In this document: in pieces, positions 26,001-33,618 of the stretch
Position numbering within the stretch: position 1 is the stretch's first letter
How the letters are laid out: every line of letters begins with the position of its first letter
Assembly (NCBI GenBank): GCA_038501625.1
Contig: JAZAYU010001053.1
Span: 33,419-97,418, forward strand
From: Corbicula japonica
Taxonomy: Eukaryota > Mollusca > Bivalvia > Venerida > Cyrenidae
Direction: 5' to 3'
DNA length: 64,000 nt
Translations under genes and position numbers: made by a program
Notes under the pieces: generated by a model
Database searches by the model: none
What the model saw: only the letters and a program-made list of their open reading frames with translations
What the model was told of the DNA's origin: nothing

Positions 26001-29000
26001 CGTCCGTCCGTCCGTCGGCCGTCCGTCCGTCACGAAAACTTAACGTTGGCCATATCTTTGCCATTTCTTAATATTTCTTCATCAAACTTTCAAATTATAC
26101 TGGTTATGACAACACGGTCATGATTATGCCAAATTCTTTAGGTCAAGGTCACATTTGATGGAGTTATGCCCCTTTTTTGTCACGAAAACTTAACGTTGGC
26201 TATAACTTTGCTATTTCTTAATATTTCTTTCAAACTTTCAAATCATACTGCTTATGACAACACGGTCATGATGATGCTAAATTCTTTAGTTCAAGGTCAC
26301 ATTTGATGGATTTATGTCCATTTTTCGTCATGAAAACTTAACGTTGGCTATAACTTTGCCATTTCTTAACATTTTTTCATCAAACTTTCAAAATATATTG
26401 CTTACAACAACACGGTCTTCATGATACCAAAATCTTTAGGTCAAGGTCACATGCCACAAAGTTATGCCCCTTTTCATACTTATATTTATTAAAAAAATTC
26501 AAACTCTTAATTTGCCAACACCATATAAGTTTTTTCTCTGTATTTCTTTTTCTTAAACCATCAGATTCTGAACCGACAATATTTGCATTTACTGGCACCA
26601 TTAATGTAATAGGAGTTTTTAGCTCACCTGAGCCATAGGCTCATGGTGAGCTATTGTGACCCGTATTTGTCCGGCGTCCGTCGTCCGGCCGTCCGTCGTC
26701 CGTCGTCTGTCGTCCGTCAACAATTTCCTTTAAATAACGTCTCCTCTGAAACCACTTGATGGATTTTAACCAAATTTGTCCTGAAGCATCCTGGCACTGA
26801 TGTCTACAAAAGTTGTTCAAATCATGACCACAGGGTCAAGGTCAAGGTCACTGCTGTCTTTGCTCAATTACTTGAGTTTGCTTAGGGTTATTGACTCCAA
26901 ACTTGGTGTTTGGGTAGCTTATATCAAAAGGCAGCTTGGGGTTGCTACCCAGATGTCTGTGATCAAGGTCAAGGTCACTGTTGCTAAAAATAGAAATTCA
27001 GTCTTTGCTCAATTACTTGAGTTTGCTTAGGCCTATTGACTCCAAACTTGGTGTATGGGTAGCTTATATCAAAAGGCAGCTTGGGGTTGCTACCCAGGTG
27101 TCTGTGATCAAGGTCAAGGTCACTGTTGCTAAAAATAGAAATTCAGTCTTTGCTCAATAACTTGAGTTTGCTTAGGCCTATTGACACCAAACTTGGTGTA
27201 TGGGTAGCTTATATCAAAAGGCAGCTTTGGGTTGCTACCCAGGTGTCTGTGATCAAGGTCAAGGTCATTGTTGCTAAAAATAGAAATTCAGTCCTTGCTC
27301 AATTACTTGAGTTTGCTTAGGCATATTGACTCCAAACTTGATGTATGGGTAGCTTATATCAAAAGGCAGCTTGGGGTAGCTACCCAGGTGTCTGTGATCA
27401 AGGTTAAGGTCACTGTTGCTAAAAATAGAAATTCAGTTTCTGCTTAATAACTAGTTTGCTTTGGCCTATTGACTCCAAACTTGGTATATGGATAGCTTAT
27501 ATCTAGAGGCAGCTTGGGGTTGCTACCCAGGTGTCTGTGATTAAGGTCAAGGTCACTGTTACTAAAAATAGAAATTCAGTTTCTACTTAATTACTTGAGA
27601 TTGCTTTGGCCTATTGACTCCAAACTTGGTATATGGATAGCTTTTATCTAGAGGCAGCTTGGGGTTGCTACCCAGGTGTCTGTGATCAAGGTCAAGGTAA
27701 CCGTTGCTAAAAATAAAAATTCAGTTTCCACTTGATAACTTGAGTTTGCTTTGGTTTTTTGACTCCACACTTGGTGTATGAGTAGCTTATATCAAGAGGC
27801 AGCTTGGGATTGCTACCCAGGTGTCTCTGATCAAGGTTAAGGTCACTGTTGCTAAAAATAGAAATTCAGTTTCCACTTAATAACTTGAGTTTGCTTTGGC
27901 ATATTGACTCCAAACTTGGTATATGAGTAGCTTATAACAAGAGACAAATTGGGATTGCTACCCACGTGTCTGTGATCAAGGTCAAGGTCACTGTTGCTAA
28001 AAATAGAAATTCAGTTTCTGGTTAATAACTTGAGTTTCATACTCAGGTGAGCGATTCAGGGCCATCATGGCCCTCTTGTCCATATTAATTTTGTCAAGTT
28101 TTCGCTCAGTACATTATGACCAGGGAATCACTATGGTATATCAGATAATGACTGGGGGTTCGTTATTATAAGGGGGTCAGTTTACAACGTTACACCGGAT
28201 CACACAACGGGTAAGATCTCACATTGTTGTAAGGTGTATAATAGAAAATTAATAATCTCACATTGTTGTAATGTGTCTAATAGAATAGTAATAATCTCAC
28301 ATTGTTGTAAGGTGTATAATAGAAAAGTAATATGTTTATTCGCGAAATAATTTGATTATACTGTTCATTTGTTCATATCATTTGTTTCAGATTTATTCGT
28401 GACATAGAGATGATGATTGGCAAAAGACCTAACATATACTGGAAAATCGTGTGGAAGTTTATCTCCCCATTCCTGGTGCTAGGTCTTCTTCTCGCAACTG
28501 TCATCAAATATTTCCTCAAACCAATTACCTATGGTGCATACGATCATGTTACGGTGGGTGAATTTTTACATTGCCCAAGATTTCAGTTAATCAGGTGCTT
28601 GAGATTTAAGACTGGTATCCAATCTTAGTGTTATGATAATGGGCCTATGTTGACATATACTTTAATAGAGAAAAAATGTATTTAATTCATAAGGGTGGGT
28701 GGGGTGTTTTCTTCTTGTTTCTGGAAGCTTCGTTGTGGGATTCATGTCCGACAATGTTAGCGCCTTTAATTATCTGTTAATCCATCTGTAATCAGCAGAC
28801 CCATAAGCGTTCAAGAATCACCTGGTCCTCCTTAATGAATTATCTTTTGTAAAAAAAATCGCCATAAAATAGATCCGAAAGTTCACCTTTCTAAACGTGT
28901 CGCTGCTTAGTGAATCCCCCTCTATAACTTCCTATCAAGCCACAGGTTTAAATGTTCTTTTGTATTTCTCTTCCAGACTTTAACAGTACAGAAGGGCTAC

Positions 29001-29294
29001 CCATGGTACGGGACAATGATTGCCTTTATTCTTGTGTTTTCATCGATTGGTTGTATCCCGGTGATCGCTCTGCTCAGGAAATTCAAAATTCTCAACTGGA
29101 GCTACGCTAAGCAGATTCAGACAGAAATGCATGGTCATACACAGAGTACGGTGCGGTTTGTACGGTCGGATACCAGCATAGACGCCGCAGAGGATGACCT
29201 CTATTTACCTAACGGTACCCCACCTAATAGGGAGGATGAGGGGACGAAAGGGGAGCTACATGGTGGTGCTGTCAAGTTTACCATACTCCAGTAA
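5569..29294 (+). CDS. SLC6-family Na+-coupled amino-acid transporter, B0AT (SLC6A15-A20)-like; 3' seven exons
   Basis: Seven exons join in phase: 5569-5679, 21255-21496, 21849-22183, 23147-23353, 24257-24416, 28391-28553 and 28977-29294. They total 1536 nt, or 511 codons plus TAA. Members carry neutral or imino amino acids across the plasma membrane with Na+. What is seen: TM5 opening [10 protein letters not shown], the unwound TM6 segment [16 protein letters not shown]8 [14 protein letters not shown]9 [18 protein letters not shown]10 YVYGVDK and IGKRPNIYW before TM11. [11 protein letters not shown] together with GVDKF-RDIE-MIG fits the B0AT branch better than GABA, monoamine or glycine transporters. 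TM1-TM4 are not in the window. The EL4 exon is longer and more divergent than I expect for vertebrate B0AT. The branch call is confident; the exact orthologue is not. Confidence 0.9.
5664..6902 (+). repeat. Minisatellite of ~35-bp units derived from the SLC6 exon 3' end and splice donor
   Basis: About 30 imperfect units read roughly (C)ATGTACACACCAAAGGTAAAGGTCATTGACAAA. The first unit is the last codons of the upstream exon (HMYTPK) plus its donor GTAAGG, so the array begins inside coding sequence and runs about 1.2 kb into the intron. Many units keep CAAAG/GTAAAG, a plausible 5' splice site. A SINE-like insertion splits the array at 6707-6856. Apparent minus-strand ORFs here are by-products of the repetition. 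Confidence 0.9.
6707..6856 (+). mobile_element. tRNA-headed SINE-like insertion
   Basis: A 150-bp segment interrupts the minisatellite and is flanked by direct repeats ACATATGT (6699-6706 and 6857-6864), a likely target-site duplication. It holds an A-box-like CGTGGTAGAGCG (6777-6788) and a B-box GGTTCAATCC (6813-6822). The T-arm stem does not pair well, so this is not a functional tRNA gene. Confidence 0.65.
7237..8760 (+). mobile_element. Helentron/pearl-like tandem-repeat element, family H1
   Basis: Begins with hairpin CCCCGCCGC-ATA-GCGGCTGGGG (7239-7260), then 'gatttagaaatggtcttc', a (GTCC)n/(GTGC)n stretch (7278-7329), then units of about 155 bp containing 'tttcgtgtccggtccataac', 'ttcatgaaactttagtcaaa', 'cagaacccatgttccaac' and AAGGTCAAGGTCACC. 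Roughly 7603-8140 is unrelated sequence inside the array. The layout of 5' hairpin, microsatellite and core repeats of ~150 bp matches the oyster pearl elements, regarded as non-autonomous Helentrons. No open frame. Confidence 0.6.
9128..9149 (+). repeat. Poly-C tract
   Basis: About 22 consecutive C, an assembly-sensitive homopolymer. Confidence 0.9.
9785..10165. repeat. Tandem and inverted repeats built on 'tactgctaactt'
   Basis: Four loosely repeated units containing AAATTAACACTGCT, TACTGCTAACTT and CTCATTGCTCTTAC lie at about 9925-10165. A reverse-complement version (GTAGAGCAGTTAC, GAGAAGTTAGCAG) lies at 9790-9890, so the whole can fold into a large hairpin. Confidence 0.65.
10640..11410. 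repeat. Long inverted-repeat pair (arms ~150 bp)
   Basis: The left arm, about 10640-10790 (GTTACTCTATTAGGAAAAAA, CACACATTTCGACA, TTTTTCATCGCGAA), is the reverse complement of about 11260-11410 (TTCGCGATGAAAAA, TGTCGAAATGTGTG, ATAGAGTAACAACA). The spacer holds a stretch shared with 13088-13165 and 13720-13760 ('gtgtgcaaaaaatgat', 'aattaccacggtat'), so this is probably one larger foldback transposon present at least twice. Confidence 0.65.
11427..13071 (+). mobile_element. TTAA-flanked inverted-repeat element, copy D1, with nested insertion
   Basis: Ends are TTAA-AGGCCCAATAAACTTGTCAAA and TTTGACAAGTTTATTGGGCCT-TTAA. The body is nearly identical to 13839-14517, except that about 955 bp (about 12035-12988) is inserted before 'gtgttattatgcatacagg'. 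TTAA at both ends suggests a TTAA-duplicating transposase such as piggyBac. The TIR starts AGGCCC rather than CCC, so the superfamily is uncertain. No transposase ORF. Confidence 0.75.
12035..12988 (+). mobile_element. Insertion inside D1, with tRNA-like SINE segment
   Basis: Absent from the sister copy at 14420-14435. Contains two diverged direct repeats (12110-12160 and 12206-12262, both with 'ttcgattggttg') and a tRNA-like head: A-box region TAGTGTAGTGGC (12489-12500) and B-box GGTTCAATAC (12532-12541). The exact ends and target duplication are not clear. Confidence 0.55.
13168..13328. mobile_element. Long-arm palindromic foldback element (161 bp)
   Basis: Arms of about 70 nt pair almost perfectly: AAGTATCATTCACGTGTGTT...GGTAACGAGG against the mirror ending AACACACGTGAATGATACTT, with a very short loop. 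It carries CACGTG in each arm. It lies inside a segment (13088-13760) that is otherwise continuous with the repeat seen at 10860-10985. Confidence 0.8.
13563..13708. mobile_element. Family A foldback, full palindrome
   Basis: GCCCAAGGTTATAAAACTGAG, then CAGTCTCAAATCTCAAGCAT, CTGATTGGCTGAAATGGCGA and the same read backwards, ending TTTTATAACCTTCAGCCC. Arms of about 70 bp are nearly perfect with almost no loop. No coding capacity. Confidence 0.88.
13839..14517 (+). mobile_element. TTAA-flanked inverted-repeat element, copy D2 (679 bp, uninterrupted)
   Basis: Uninterrupted copy of D1. It has TTAA at both ends and TIRs of about 21 bp (AGGCCCAATAAACTTGTCAAA). The close identity of D1 and D2 within 2.5 kb implies a recent local insertion or duplication. 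The short ORFs it carries are not conserved as proteins. Confidence 0.78.
14938..15129. repeat. Trinucleotide microsatellites (CAA)n and (CAT)n
   Basis: CAA repeats at 14938-14971 and 15062-15078, and CAT/ATC repeats at 14995-15058 and 15088-15127. They create artificial poly-His, poly-Asp and poly-Met frames on both strands, with no supporting gene structure. Confidence 0.9.
15955..16034 (-). mobile_element. tRNA-derived SINE head (minus strand)
   Basis: Read on the minus strand: A-box CTCAGTGGTTAGC (16003-16015) and B-box GGTTCGATCC (15965-15974) with GCCTCTGAGTCC between, a convincing tRNA-like head. The SINE body probably continues to about 15710 ('agtgcccggtgcatagcacc', 'gtctcttccgaaagactgtt'). 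Poor acceptor pairing argues against a real tRNA gene. Confidence 0.65.
16101..16237. mobile_element. GC-richer foldback MITE
   Basis: Terminal inverted repeats CCTAGTTCACATTG-TCCCGGTATAC and GTATACCGGATCAGTGTGAACTAGG enclose about 85 nt rich in CCCGG. Family not recognised. Confidence 0.7.
16320..16376 (+). repeat. Tandem duplication of a ~27-bp unit
   Basis: CAGGTGTGGGCGAACTAAAT occurs twice in direct succession, with TCTTATGG between. Confidence 0.9.
17287..17437. mobile_element. Family A foldback copy
   Basis: Diverged palindrome: GATCATAAAATAAAGATTTG, CTGATTGGCTGAAATTGC, GCTATTTCAGCTAATCAG, ATGCTTGAGATTTGAGAC, then ATAATGATCTT. CATCTGATTGG is duplicated in the left arm. Confidence 0.75.
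18010..18149. mobile_element. Family A foldback copy (GATCATAAAAC subtype)
   Basis: AAATCATAAAACTAAATCTG, CAGTCTGAAATCTCAAGCAT, AAATGGCGATTGGTCGCCATTT, then the mirror to AGTTTTATGATCTTGG. Another subtype has GGTTATAAAAC ends. Confidence 0.8.
18537..18578 (+). repeat. (GTGC)n microsatellite
   Basis: Alternating GTGC/GTGT units over about 40 bp. They give the short plus and minus ORFs in this interval. Confidence 0.85.
18914..18970 (+). repeat. Direct duplication of a 27-bp unit
   Basis: TTTGAGTCCACGAACAGCCT followed by ATCGG occurs twice head-to-tail. Confidence 0.9.
20308..20935 (+). mobile_element. Helentron-like tandem-repeat element, family H2 (diverged copy)
   Basis: Starts GTGGCCCTTTCAAAGAAAAA, ACATAGGGATCGCTTTGTCCG and a short (GTCC)n, then four worn units with 'ttaacgttggctataac', 'cttatgacaacatgctc' and 'caaggtcacatttgatgg'. 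Same family as 25950-26480. Confidence 0.6.
21255..21496 (+). CDS. SLC6 exon: TM6-TM7
   Basis: The acceptor is GTTTCAG and the donor CA/GTAGGT. The 242 nt run from phase 0 to phase 2. It encodes [18 protein letters not shown], then the discontinuous TM6 ([17 protein letters not shown]) that lines the substrate and Na+ sites in LeuT-fold transporters, NNCQFDAI, and TM7 ([15 protein letters not shown]). It ends at YDNCIK-H, where the H codon is split by the intron. Confidence 0.92.
21661..21805. mobile_element. Family A foldback, just upstream of the SLC6 EL4 exon
   Basis: Near-perfect palindrome from GGCTGAAGGTTATAAAACTG to AACCTTGGGC. It ends 43 nt before the exon at 21849, so it sits in or near the branch-point region. 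Confidence 0.88.
21849..22183 (+). CDS. SLC6 exon: enlarged, N-glycosylation-rich extracellular loop 4
   Basis: The acceptor is CCTTGCAG and the donor GCTG/GTAAAC. The 335 nt run from phase 2 to phase 1. About 111 hydrophilic residues carry six N-X-S/T sequons (NIT, NMT, NST, NET, NVS, NET) and two cysteines (WTCN, SCII). This position corresponds to EL4 between TM7 and TM8. I recognise no conserved motif inside it. Its reality rests on perfect phase continuity with both neighbours, good splice sites and an open frame. Family A foldback elements lie close on both sides (21661-21805 and 22256-22399). Confidence 0.82.
22256..22399. mobile_element. Family A foldback, just downstream of the SLC6 EL4 exon
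   Basis: Near-perfect palindrome from TGTCCAAGGTTATAAAACTG to TGTATAACCTTCAACC. It starts 72 nt after the donor at 22184. With 21661-21805 it brackets the exon. Confidence 0.88.
23000..23072 (+). repeat. (CT)36 microsatellite in the SLC6 intron, sense-strand pyrimidine tract
   Basis: 73 nt of uninterrupted CT, ending 75 nt before the acceptor of the TM8 exon. In the pre-mRNA this is a CU repeat of the kind polypyrimidine-tract-binding proteins recognise in other animals. Confidence 0.92.
23147..23353 (+). CDS. SLC6 exon: end of EL4 and TM8
   Basis: The 207 nt run from phase 1 to phase 1. Encoded: [19 protein letters not shown], then [19 protein letters not shown] and [13 protein letters not shown] sits where most SLC6 members have LGLDSQF, part of the Na2 site; human B0AT members also lack that Asp. 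CAG/GCAG offers two adjacent acceptors. Only the one leaving CC TCA GGG (23147) keeps frame with the upstream donor, since the one at 23143 is out of phase. Donor: TCCG/GTAGGC. A (CT)36 tract ends 75 nt upstream. Confidence 0.9.
23690..23757 (-). mobile_element. tRNA-like segment (minus strand)
   Basis: Minus-strand reading: GCTTGGTGGTAAG (A-box-like, 23730-23742) and GGTTCGATCC (B-box, 23690-23699). Probably a SINE head. It abuts the family B element that starts at about 23759. Confidence 0.5.
23759..23970. mobile_element. Family B TTAA-flanked foldback, diverged copy
   Basis: Ends TTAACCCTTTACTCC and GGAGTAAAGGGTTAA, with the remains of inner GATC-rich hairpins (AATCTTGATCAGCAGG, GATCTGGATCTACACTGG). 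Confidence 0.75.
24257..24416 (+). CDS. SLC6 exon: TM9 to start of TM10
   Basis: The acceptor is TTTTCTAG and the donor GATAA/GTAAGT. The 160 nt run from phase 1 to phase 2. Encodes [20 protein letters not shown] (TM9), [12 protein letters not shown] and the TM10 segment ending [12 protein letters not shown]. The GxYWxxLxDxxxGS and YVYGVD motifs are typical of B0AT proteins. Confidence 0.93.
25295..25435. mobile_element. Family A foldback, full palindrome
   Basis: TGAAGGTTATAAAACTGAG through GGCGACTGGTCGCC at the centre to TTTTATAACCTTCAGT. One of the cleanest copies. Confidence 0.9.
25950..26490 (+). mobile_element. Helentron-like tandem-repeat element, family H2
   Basis: 5' hairpin TGTCGCC...GGCGACA (25956-25983), 'catagggatcgctttgtcc', (GTCC)n at 25998-26030, then three units of about 150 bp with 'aaaacttaacgttggc', 'cttatgacaacacggtc' and AGGTCAAGGTCACATTTGAT. 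Same modular order as families H1 and H3. No ORF of note. Confidence 0.65.
26621..28080 (+). mobile_element. Helentron/pearl-like element, family H3, ~8 tandem 145-bp units
   Basis: 5' hairpin AGCTCACCTGAGCC-ATA-GGCTCATGGTGAGCT (26621-26652), a (GTCC/GTCGTCC)n stretch (26667-26720), about eight units of ~145 bp ('ctattgactccaaacttg', 'ggcagcttggggttgctacc', AAGGTCAAGGTCACTG, 'aaaaatagaaattcag'), then a 3' tail with ACTCAGGTGAGC (inverse of the 5' end) and hairpin AGGGCCATCATGGCCCT followed by CTTGT. Inverted subterminal ends plus a 3' hairpin fit a non-autonomous Helentron. No transposase. Confidence 0.7.
28205..28332 (+). repeat. Three tandem ~42-bp units
   Basis: ATCTCACATTGTTGTAAGGT with GTATAATAGAAAAGTAATA occurs three times just upstream of the TM11 exon. 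Confidence 0.85.
28391..28553 (+). CDS. SLC6 exon: TM10/11 loop and TM11
   Basis: The acceptor is TTTGTTTCAG and the donor ACG/GTGGGT. The 163 nt run from phase 2 to phase 0. Encodes [19 protein letters not shown], then [20 protein letters not shown] (TM11) and [22 protein letters not shown] is a strong B0AT signature. A decayed family A foldback begins about 20 nt past the donor. Confidence 0.93.
28573..28646. mobile_element. Family A foldback remnant next to SLC6 donor
   Basis: GCCCAAGAT joins TTCAGTTAATCAGGTGCTTG, GAGATTTAAGACTGGTATCC and GTTATGATAATGGGCC: one arm with most of the other deleted. Confidence 0.7.
28977..29294 (+). CDS. SLC6 terminal exon: TM12 and cytosolic tail
   Basis: The acceptor is CTTCCAG. 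The 105 codons end in TAA at 29292-29294. Encodes [17 protein letters not shown], a hydrophobic TM12 ([15 protein letters not shown]), [10 protein letters not shown] and a charged tail of about 65 residues ending [10 protein letters not shown]. The end is not a classical PDZ ligand apart from a possible T-x-L-Q. No tail phosphorylation motif is assigned. Confidence 0.92.
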   Translation, partial: TLTVQKGYPWYGTMIAFILVFSSIGCIPVIALLRKFKILNWSYAKQIQTEMHGHTQSTVRFVRSDTSIDAAEDDLYLPNGTPPNREDEGTKGELHGGAVKFTILQ

Positions 29295-30291
29295 CACCAT
29301 GACACATTGCTTGTTTGGAAATAGGTCAAATGACAATCATCCCATCAGCGCTCAACTCTCCGAGCATGTTTGCTGCCACCGTTGTAGAACGGTGTTGAAG
29401 GAATATAATAATAGTATGATGTTGTATGTTGCTATATCTTAATTTGCAGACTAAAGCATTTTAAGTCAGCTCGGTTTATATAAATAAGATAAATGCAACC
29501 TCAATAGAATAGGGGTTTAGATAACGCTACAGTATGCATATATTAAGTACTGGATTCCCTTAAGTTTGATGAAAATGTTAGTAAAGATCGGTCAAATCAT
29601 TATAAAGTTTTATCCCTCCAAGTAGGTTAAACCGTGGAGGAGAGAGTATTTCGGCAGTATGAGATATCAGGGGCGCATCCACAAGTGGGAGCATTGGGGT
29701 TGTACGACCCCCTTTTTGGGCAGCAATATTTAATTTTCATAGGGATTTTGGCCAGAAATCATGGGTATTTGGCCAGAAAGTTGGAAATTATCATGTATAC
29801 TATAAAATCCCACCCCCCAAAACAACCCTCTTTCTGGAAATCTTGCATCCGGACCTTGGAAATCACGCTGCCACACAACTTCTGAAGTGCCTTCATGTTG
29901 CACGGTGATATTGTGAACATGCAGAAGGCAAATATTGTTTTCAAAATGATCAAAGATTAATTAAAAAAATCCAAAGGGTTATGTTTTGTCTGTAATTATG
30001 TTTCATAATGAACAGAACATTTTTACAGATTAACGGACATTTTTGTGTCTACGATTGTTGTTTTCAACCACCTGCTTTTCTTTAATTTATATTAAAGCAT
30101 GATTGTAAACGCACATTTTTTGTGCCCAAAATTGTTGTTTTTAACTACCTGAAATTCTGTCATGCAGAATGTAAATATTTGACTCTTGCTTTAAAAAGCA
30201 TTTTTTACTTTAAATATTAGTTGCACTTAAATAAAATGATGCTTGTGACCACTGCAATCGGTGTAGACCTAGATTTGTTGTAGCATCCACA

Positions 30292-30447
30292 GTCTGAGCA
30301 GGGTCTACACTGTTCTGAGCAGGGTCTACACTGTTCTGAGCAGGGTCTACACTGTTCTGAGCAGGGTCTACACTGTTCTGAACAGGGTCTACACTATTCT
30401 GAGCAGGGTCTACACTATTCTGAGCAGGGTCTACGCTGTTCGCTGTT
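30292..30447 (+). repeat. 21-bp minisatellite
   Basis: About seven units of TCTGAGCAGGGTCTACACTGT. The GTCTACACTGTTC part resembles the hairpin arm of family B (GGATCTACACTGTTC), a likely origin. Confidence 0.88.
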
Positions 30448-30926
30448 CTGTCAGAGATGCATTCTTAATGAATCAAAAAAGCAATTTCGAGCCTTTTTTT
30501 GGCTATTAAGTCCGAAGTTAATTTGGTATACACTTACTGCAAAGTCATTAGTACATTATATTTAAGCAGCCATGTTTAAATGTGTCGGGTGAACTACTTG
30601 CTTATATATGTATGTCAAAAGGTGAGCAGAATAAAGCGGATCCTTCTCCGTGAAATAACCCAGCTGCAGATTATGTGACAAAAGTGTAGAGAAAGATGTT
30701 AAATAGAATAATTACCATCTTATTACTGCTTACATTAAATATCTGATTTATGAACAAGGAGATGAATTATGACAGCCCGGTGTCAAGCTCAAGGTATCAT
30801 AATCATAAGCTTCAATGTAATTATATTTCTACATTTCTAATGCAGTTTTCAGATTAGTTTAAACGTTTCCTCCATATACACGACATTATGGTATGTGCAA
30901 ACAGTGTATATTAAGATTTGCTTGCA

Positions 30927-31054
30927 CATCGGTGCTATCTGATTAGGCTCTGCACTGTTTGCTTTTTGGTCATAACTAACCTAAACAGTACAGATCCTGA
31001 TGAGAAGGCACAGATGTACCAGCTGATCTGGATCTACACCGTTCACCCATGCCA
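30927..31054. mobile_element. Family B fragment
   Basis: Keeps GCACATCGGTGCTATCTGAT, the central 'ttttggtcataac', and AGATCCTGATGAGAAGGCAC plus GCTGATCTGGATCTACACCG. Both outer ends are worn away. Confidence 0.65.
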
Positions 31055-31464
31055 TATATTATGTAATATATAGGAAATGGTTCAAGTTTTTAATAAAATG
31101 TCAAAAACTTTACATACAATAATATATGATGATGGTTGATAAACTAAAATAATTCTGACACACTGCTGGAGACCTGTATAGACCCACTTTAGCCTGCATT
31201 CTGGCAAGCAAATACATTCCTAAATGAACAAGAGTTATTCAAGTAAATTAGGTGAGAAAAAGGTAAAAGTTTCTATAGCAATTTTGGTTCTTTTGTCTTC
31301 TTTTATTGTATTTAATAATGCAGACATTTGTTAACAACATCATGTGTTAAACTTTCTTATTTTATATTATAATAACATATGATAATCGTGTATGTTTAAG
31401 CATTATTGAACTTCTAACTAGCAGTTTCCATGGTGAAACCTGATATGTAATACATACTTTGTGA

Positions 31465-31586
31465 CACAAAACTGAGACTAAAGACCAGTCTCCAGTTCTA
31501 AGCAAATGACTGGTTGCAAATGAGCTCAATATCCCAACCCACCAATGGCGTGCTTGCTTCTGGCCACTGGTCTGTTTTATGACCTA
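31465..31586. mobile_element. Family A-related foldback, diverged
   Basis: AAAACTGAGACTAAAGACCAGTCTCCAG and TGGTCTGTTTTATGACCTAGG ends with a worn middle. Confidence 0.5.
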
Positions 31587-31904
31587 GGAACGTCTATATC
31601 TATGTTGTCTTTCCAGGGTCTTTAGTGAAGAAAACTAAACAACTTTAGTATAAACAGTGAAAAGAATTATTTTCATTTATAAATATGGCAGTCCGCTGTA
31701 GACACTACTAGACAGCATATTATGGACTACAAATTATAAGCCACTGCTATTTGAACTCTGACTTTCAAAAAAAAGTGTTAAACCACGGCTAGTTTGAAGT
31801 AAATTTTGTTTCTTGATAGTTAATAAAGAACACGAACTATATATCCAGTTTGATATTTCGCGTTTGAGAATACTTATCCAGGTTACATTTGTGAATACTA
31901 ACAA

Positions 31905-32040
31905 CCTGAGATGGAGACCAATCTCAAACGGAGATTGGAGACCAGTCTCAAATTTCAAATATCTGATTAGCTTAAATGGAGACTTCCATTTCAGCAATCA
32001 GAAACTTGAGATTTGAGACTGGTCTCTTAATGCAGTTTTA
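31905..32040. mobile_element. Family A foldback abutting family B
   Basis: TGGAGACCAATCTCAAACGG through CAGCAATCAGAAACTTGAG to GGTCTCTTAATGCAGTTTTA. Its right end touches the TTAACCC start of the next element. Confidence 0.7.
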
Positions 32041-32277
32041 ACCCTTTCCTCCATAGATACACCTTAATTGCGAGGGCAAACAGTTTAGATCCAGATCAGC
32101 CAGCACATCCGTGCTGTCTGATCAGGATCTTAACTGTTCACTTTTTGATTTGTTATGTTATCTCTGACCAAAATGCAACTAGTGCAGATCCTGATCAGAA
32201 GGCACGGATGTGCCAGCTGATCTGGATCTACACTGGTCTCACATGTGTAAAAAGGAGTATATATGGAGGAAAGGGTA
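32037..32277. mobile_element. Family B two-hairpin element, full copy
   Basis: TTAACCCTTTCCTCCATAG at the left and ATGGAGGAAAGGGTAAA at the right. Hairpin I: AACAGTTTAGATCC with GGATCTTAACTGTT. Hairpin II: CTAGTGCAGATCCTGATCAG with CTGATCTGGATCTACACTGG. No ORF, about 240 bp. Confidence 0.85.
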
Positions 32278-32558
32278 AAGGGATTTGTTCAATTGCATTT
32301 AATTTAGCTCAGCATTGGCAGCATGTGATAAATGTTATTTTTTACAGTTCTTTACAGTATTGCTTATTAGAAACAGCATTAATTGTTTATTAAAAATATC
32401 AACATTTTGTTTACAGATTACTATTTTAATTCAGTAGTGTTTTAGATTAATGAGACTTATTCAAAGAGACATGCAAGTTTTAATTTTACGTTTGTTTTTG
32501 TATCATACGGGTTGTCTGAAATTAGCATTGGAGAACAATGACCTAAGGACATACCAGT

Positions 32559-32687
32559 GCCCAAGGTTATAAAACTGAGCATGAAAACCAGTCTCAACTC
32601 TCAAGCATCTGATTGGCTGAAATGGCAAGCCAATCAGATGCTTGAGATTTGAGACTGTTTCCATGCTCAGTTTTATAACCTTCAGAC
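32559..32687. mobile_element. Family A foldback with trimmed centre
   Basis: GCCCAAGGTTATAAAACTGAG to TTTTATAACCTTCAGACC. The central GGCGACTGGTCGCC is reduced to a short junction. Confidence 0.85.
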
Positions 32688-32999
32688 CAGGTGTCAGTCA
32701 GCTCTTTCATTTATTTTATTTTTTTTTGTCATTTTAACATTTTTCTTCTTATTTTTATTGTTTACTAAATGCACACATGACTTTTTCCTTAATACAAAAT
32801 GTGTCCTTATGCTTAGACTTTGTCAAGACTATACAACTAGATTCTGAAATACTTTTCTATTTATAATAATAAAATTAAATTTTACGAGCTTATTTACATA
32901 AAGCTCTATTAGAAAATCGTGTAGTCATTTGTGTAACATATATATAATGTCGAAATTACAAGTAATTATGGATTTCATTGTCGAGGATTTTGTAATTAA

Positions 33000-33246
33000 A
33001 CCTTTCCTCCTTATACACAAGTTTAGTCTCACAGTGTGAAAATTGTAGATCCAGATCAGCAAGTACATCTGTGTCATCTGACCTGAAATTACAATGTTCA
33101 GTTGTTTGTCAGAAAAAAGCTAATTAATCAAAAAGTGAACAGTGTAGACTTTGATCAGATGGCACAGTTGTACCAGCTGATCTGGATCTACACTGTTCGA
33201 TAAAAGATAATGCGATAAAAGCCATATTTCATGGAGTAAAGGTTTA
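33000..33246. mobile_element. Family B element, diverged
   Basis: AACCTTTCCTCCTTATACAC to ATGGAGTAAAGGTTTAAA, with both GATC-rich hairpins recognisable. Confidence 0.75.
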
Positions 33247-33618
33247 AATTACTTTTTCTAAGCTTTTTCATAACAGTTTTAGTTTCCTGAGATTTCTTCC
33301 ATTCTAATCTGGATATCATTATAAACCTATATTTTTGTACATAGCTAACCATTCTTTATACAGTTTCTAATGTTTATAATTACCAATAATAGTTACACTA
33401 AAACACAGACTTTATATAATGTTGTCTTTTGTAAAAAGTTTCTCATCTTTTATACAGGTATGTGTCAAATGATATTTTTGCTAACTTTTTCAATGAGAAT
33501 TATTGAAAGGTTGAATCTCATAAATCTATACTTGTAATTGTGATTTGCAAAAGTATTAAATCATGTATTATAACATTATGCTGAATCTCAAACTTTAACA
33601 CCAATGTCATCTGACCTA

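Noticed and set aside
26800..27320. ORFs with KVKVT and [11 protein letters not shown] repeats
   Set aside because: Translations of the H3 tandem units; stop codons recur each unit or two and nothing links them.
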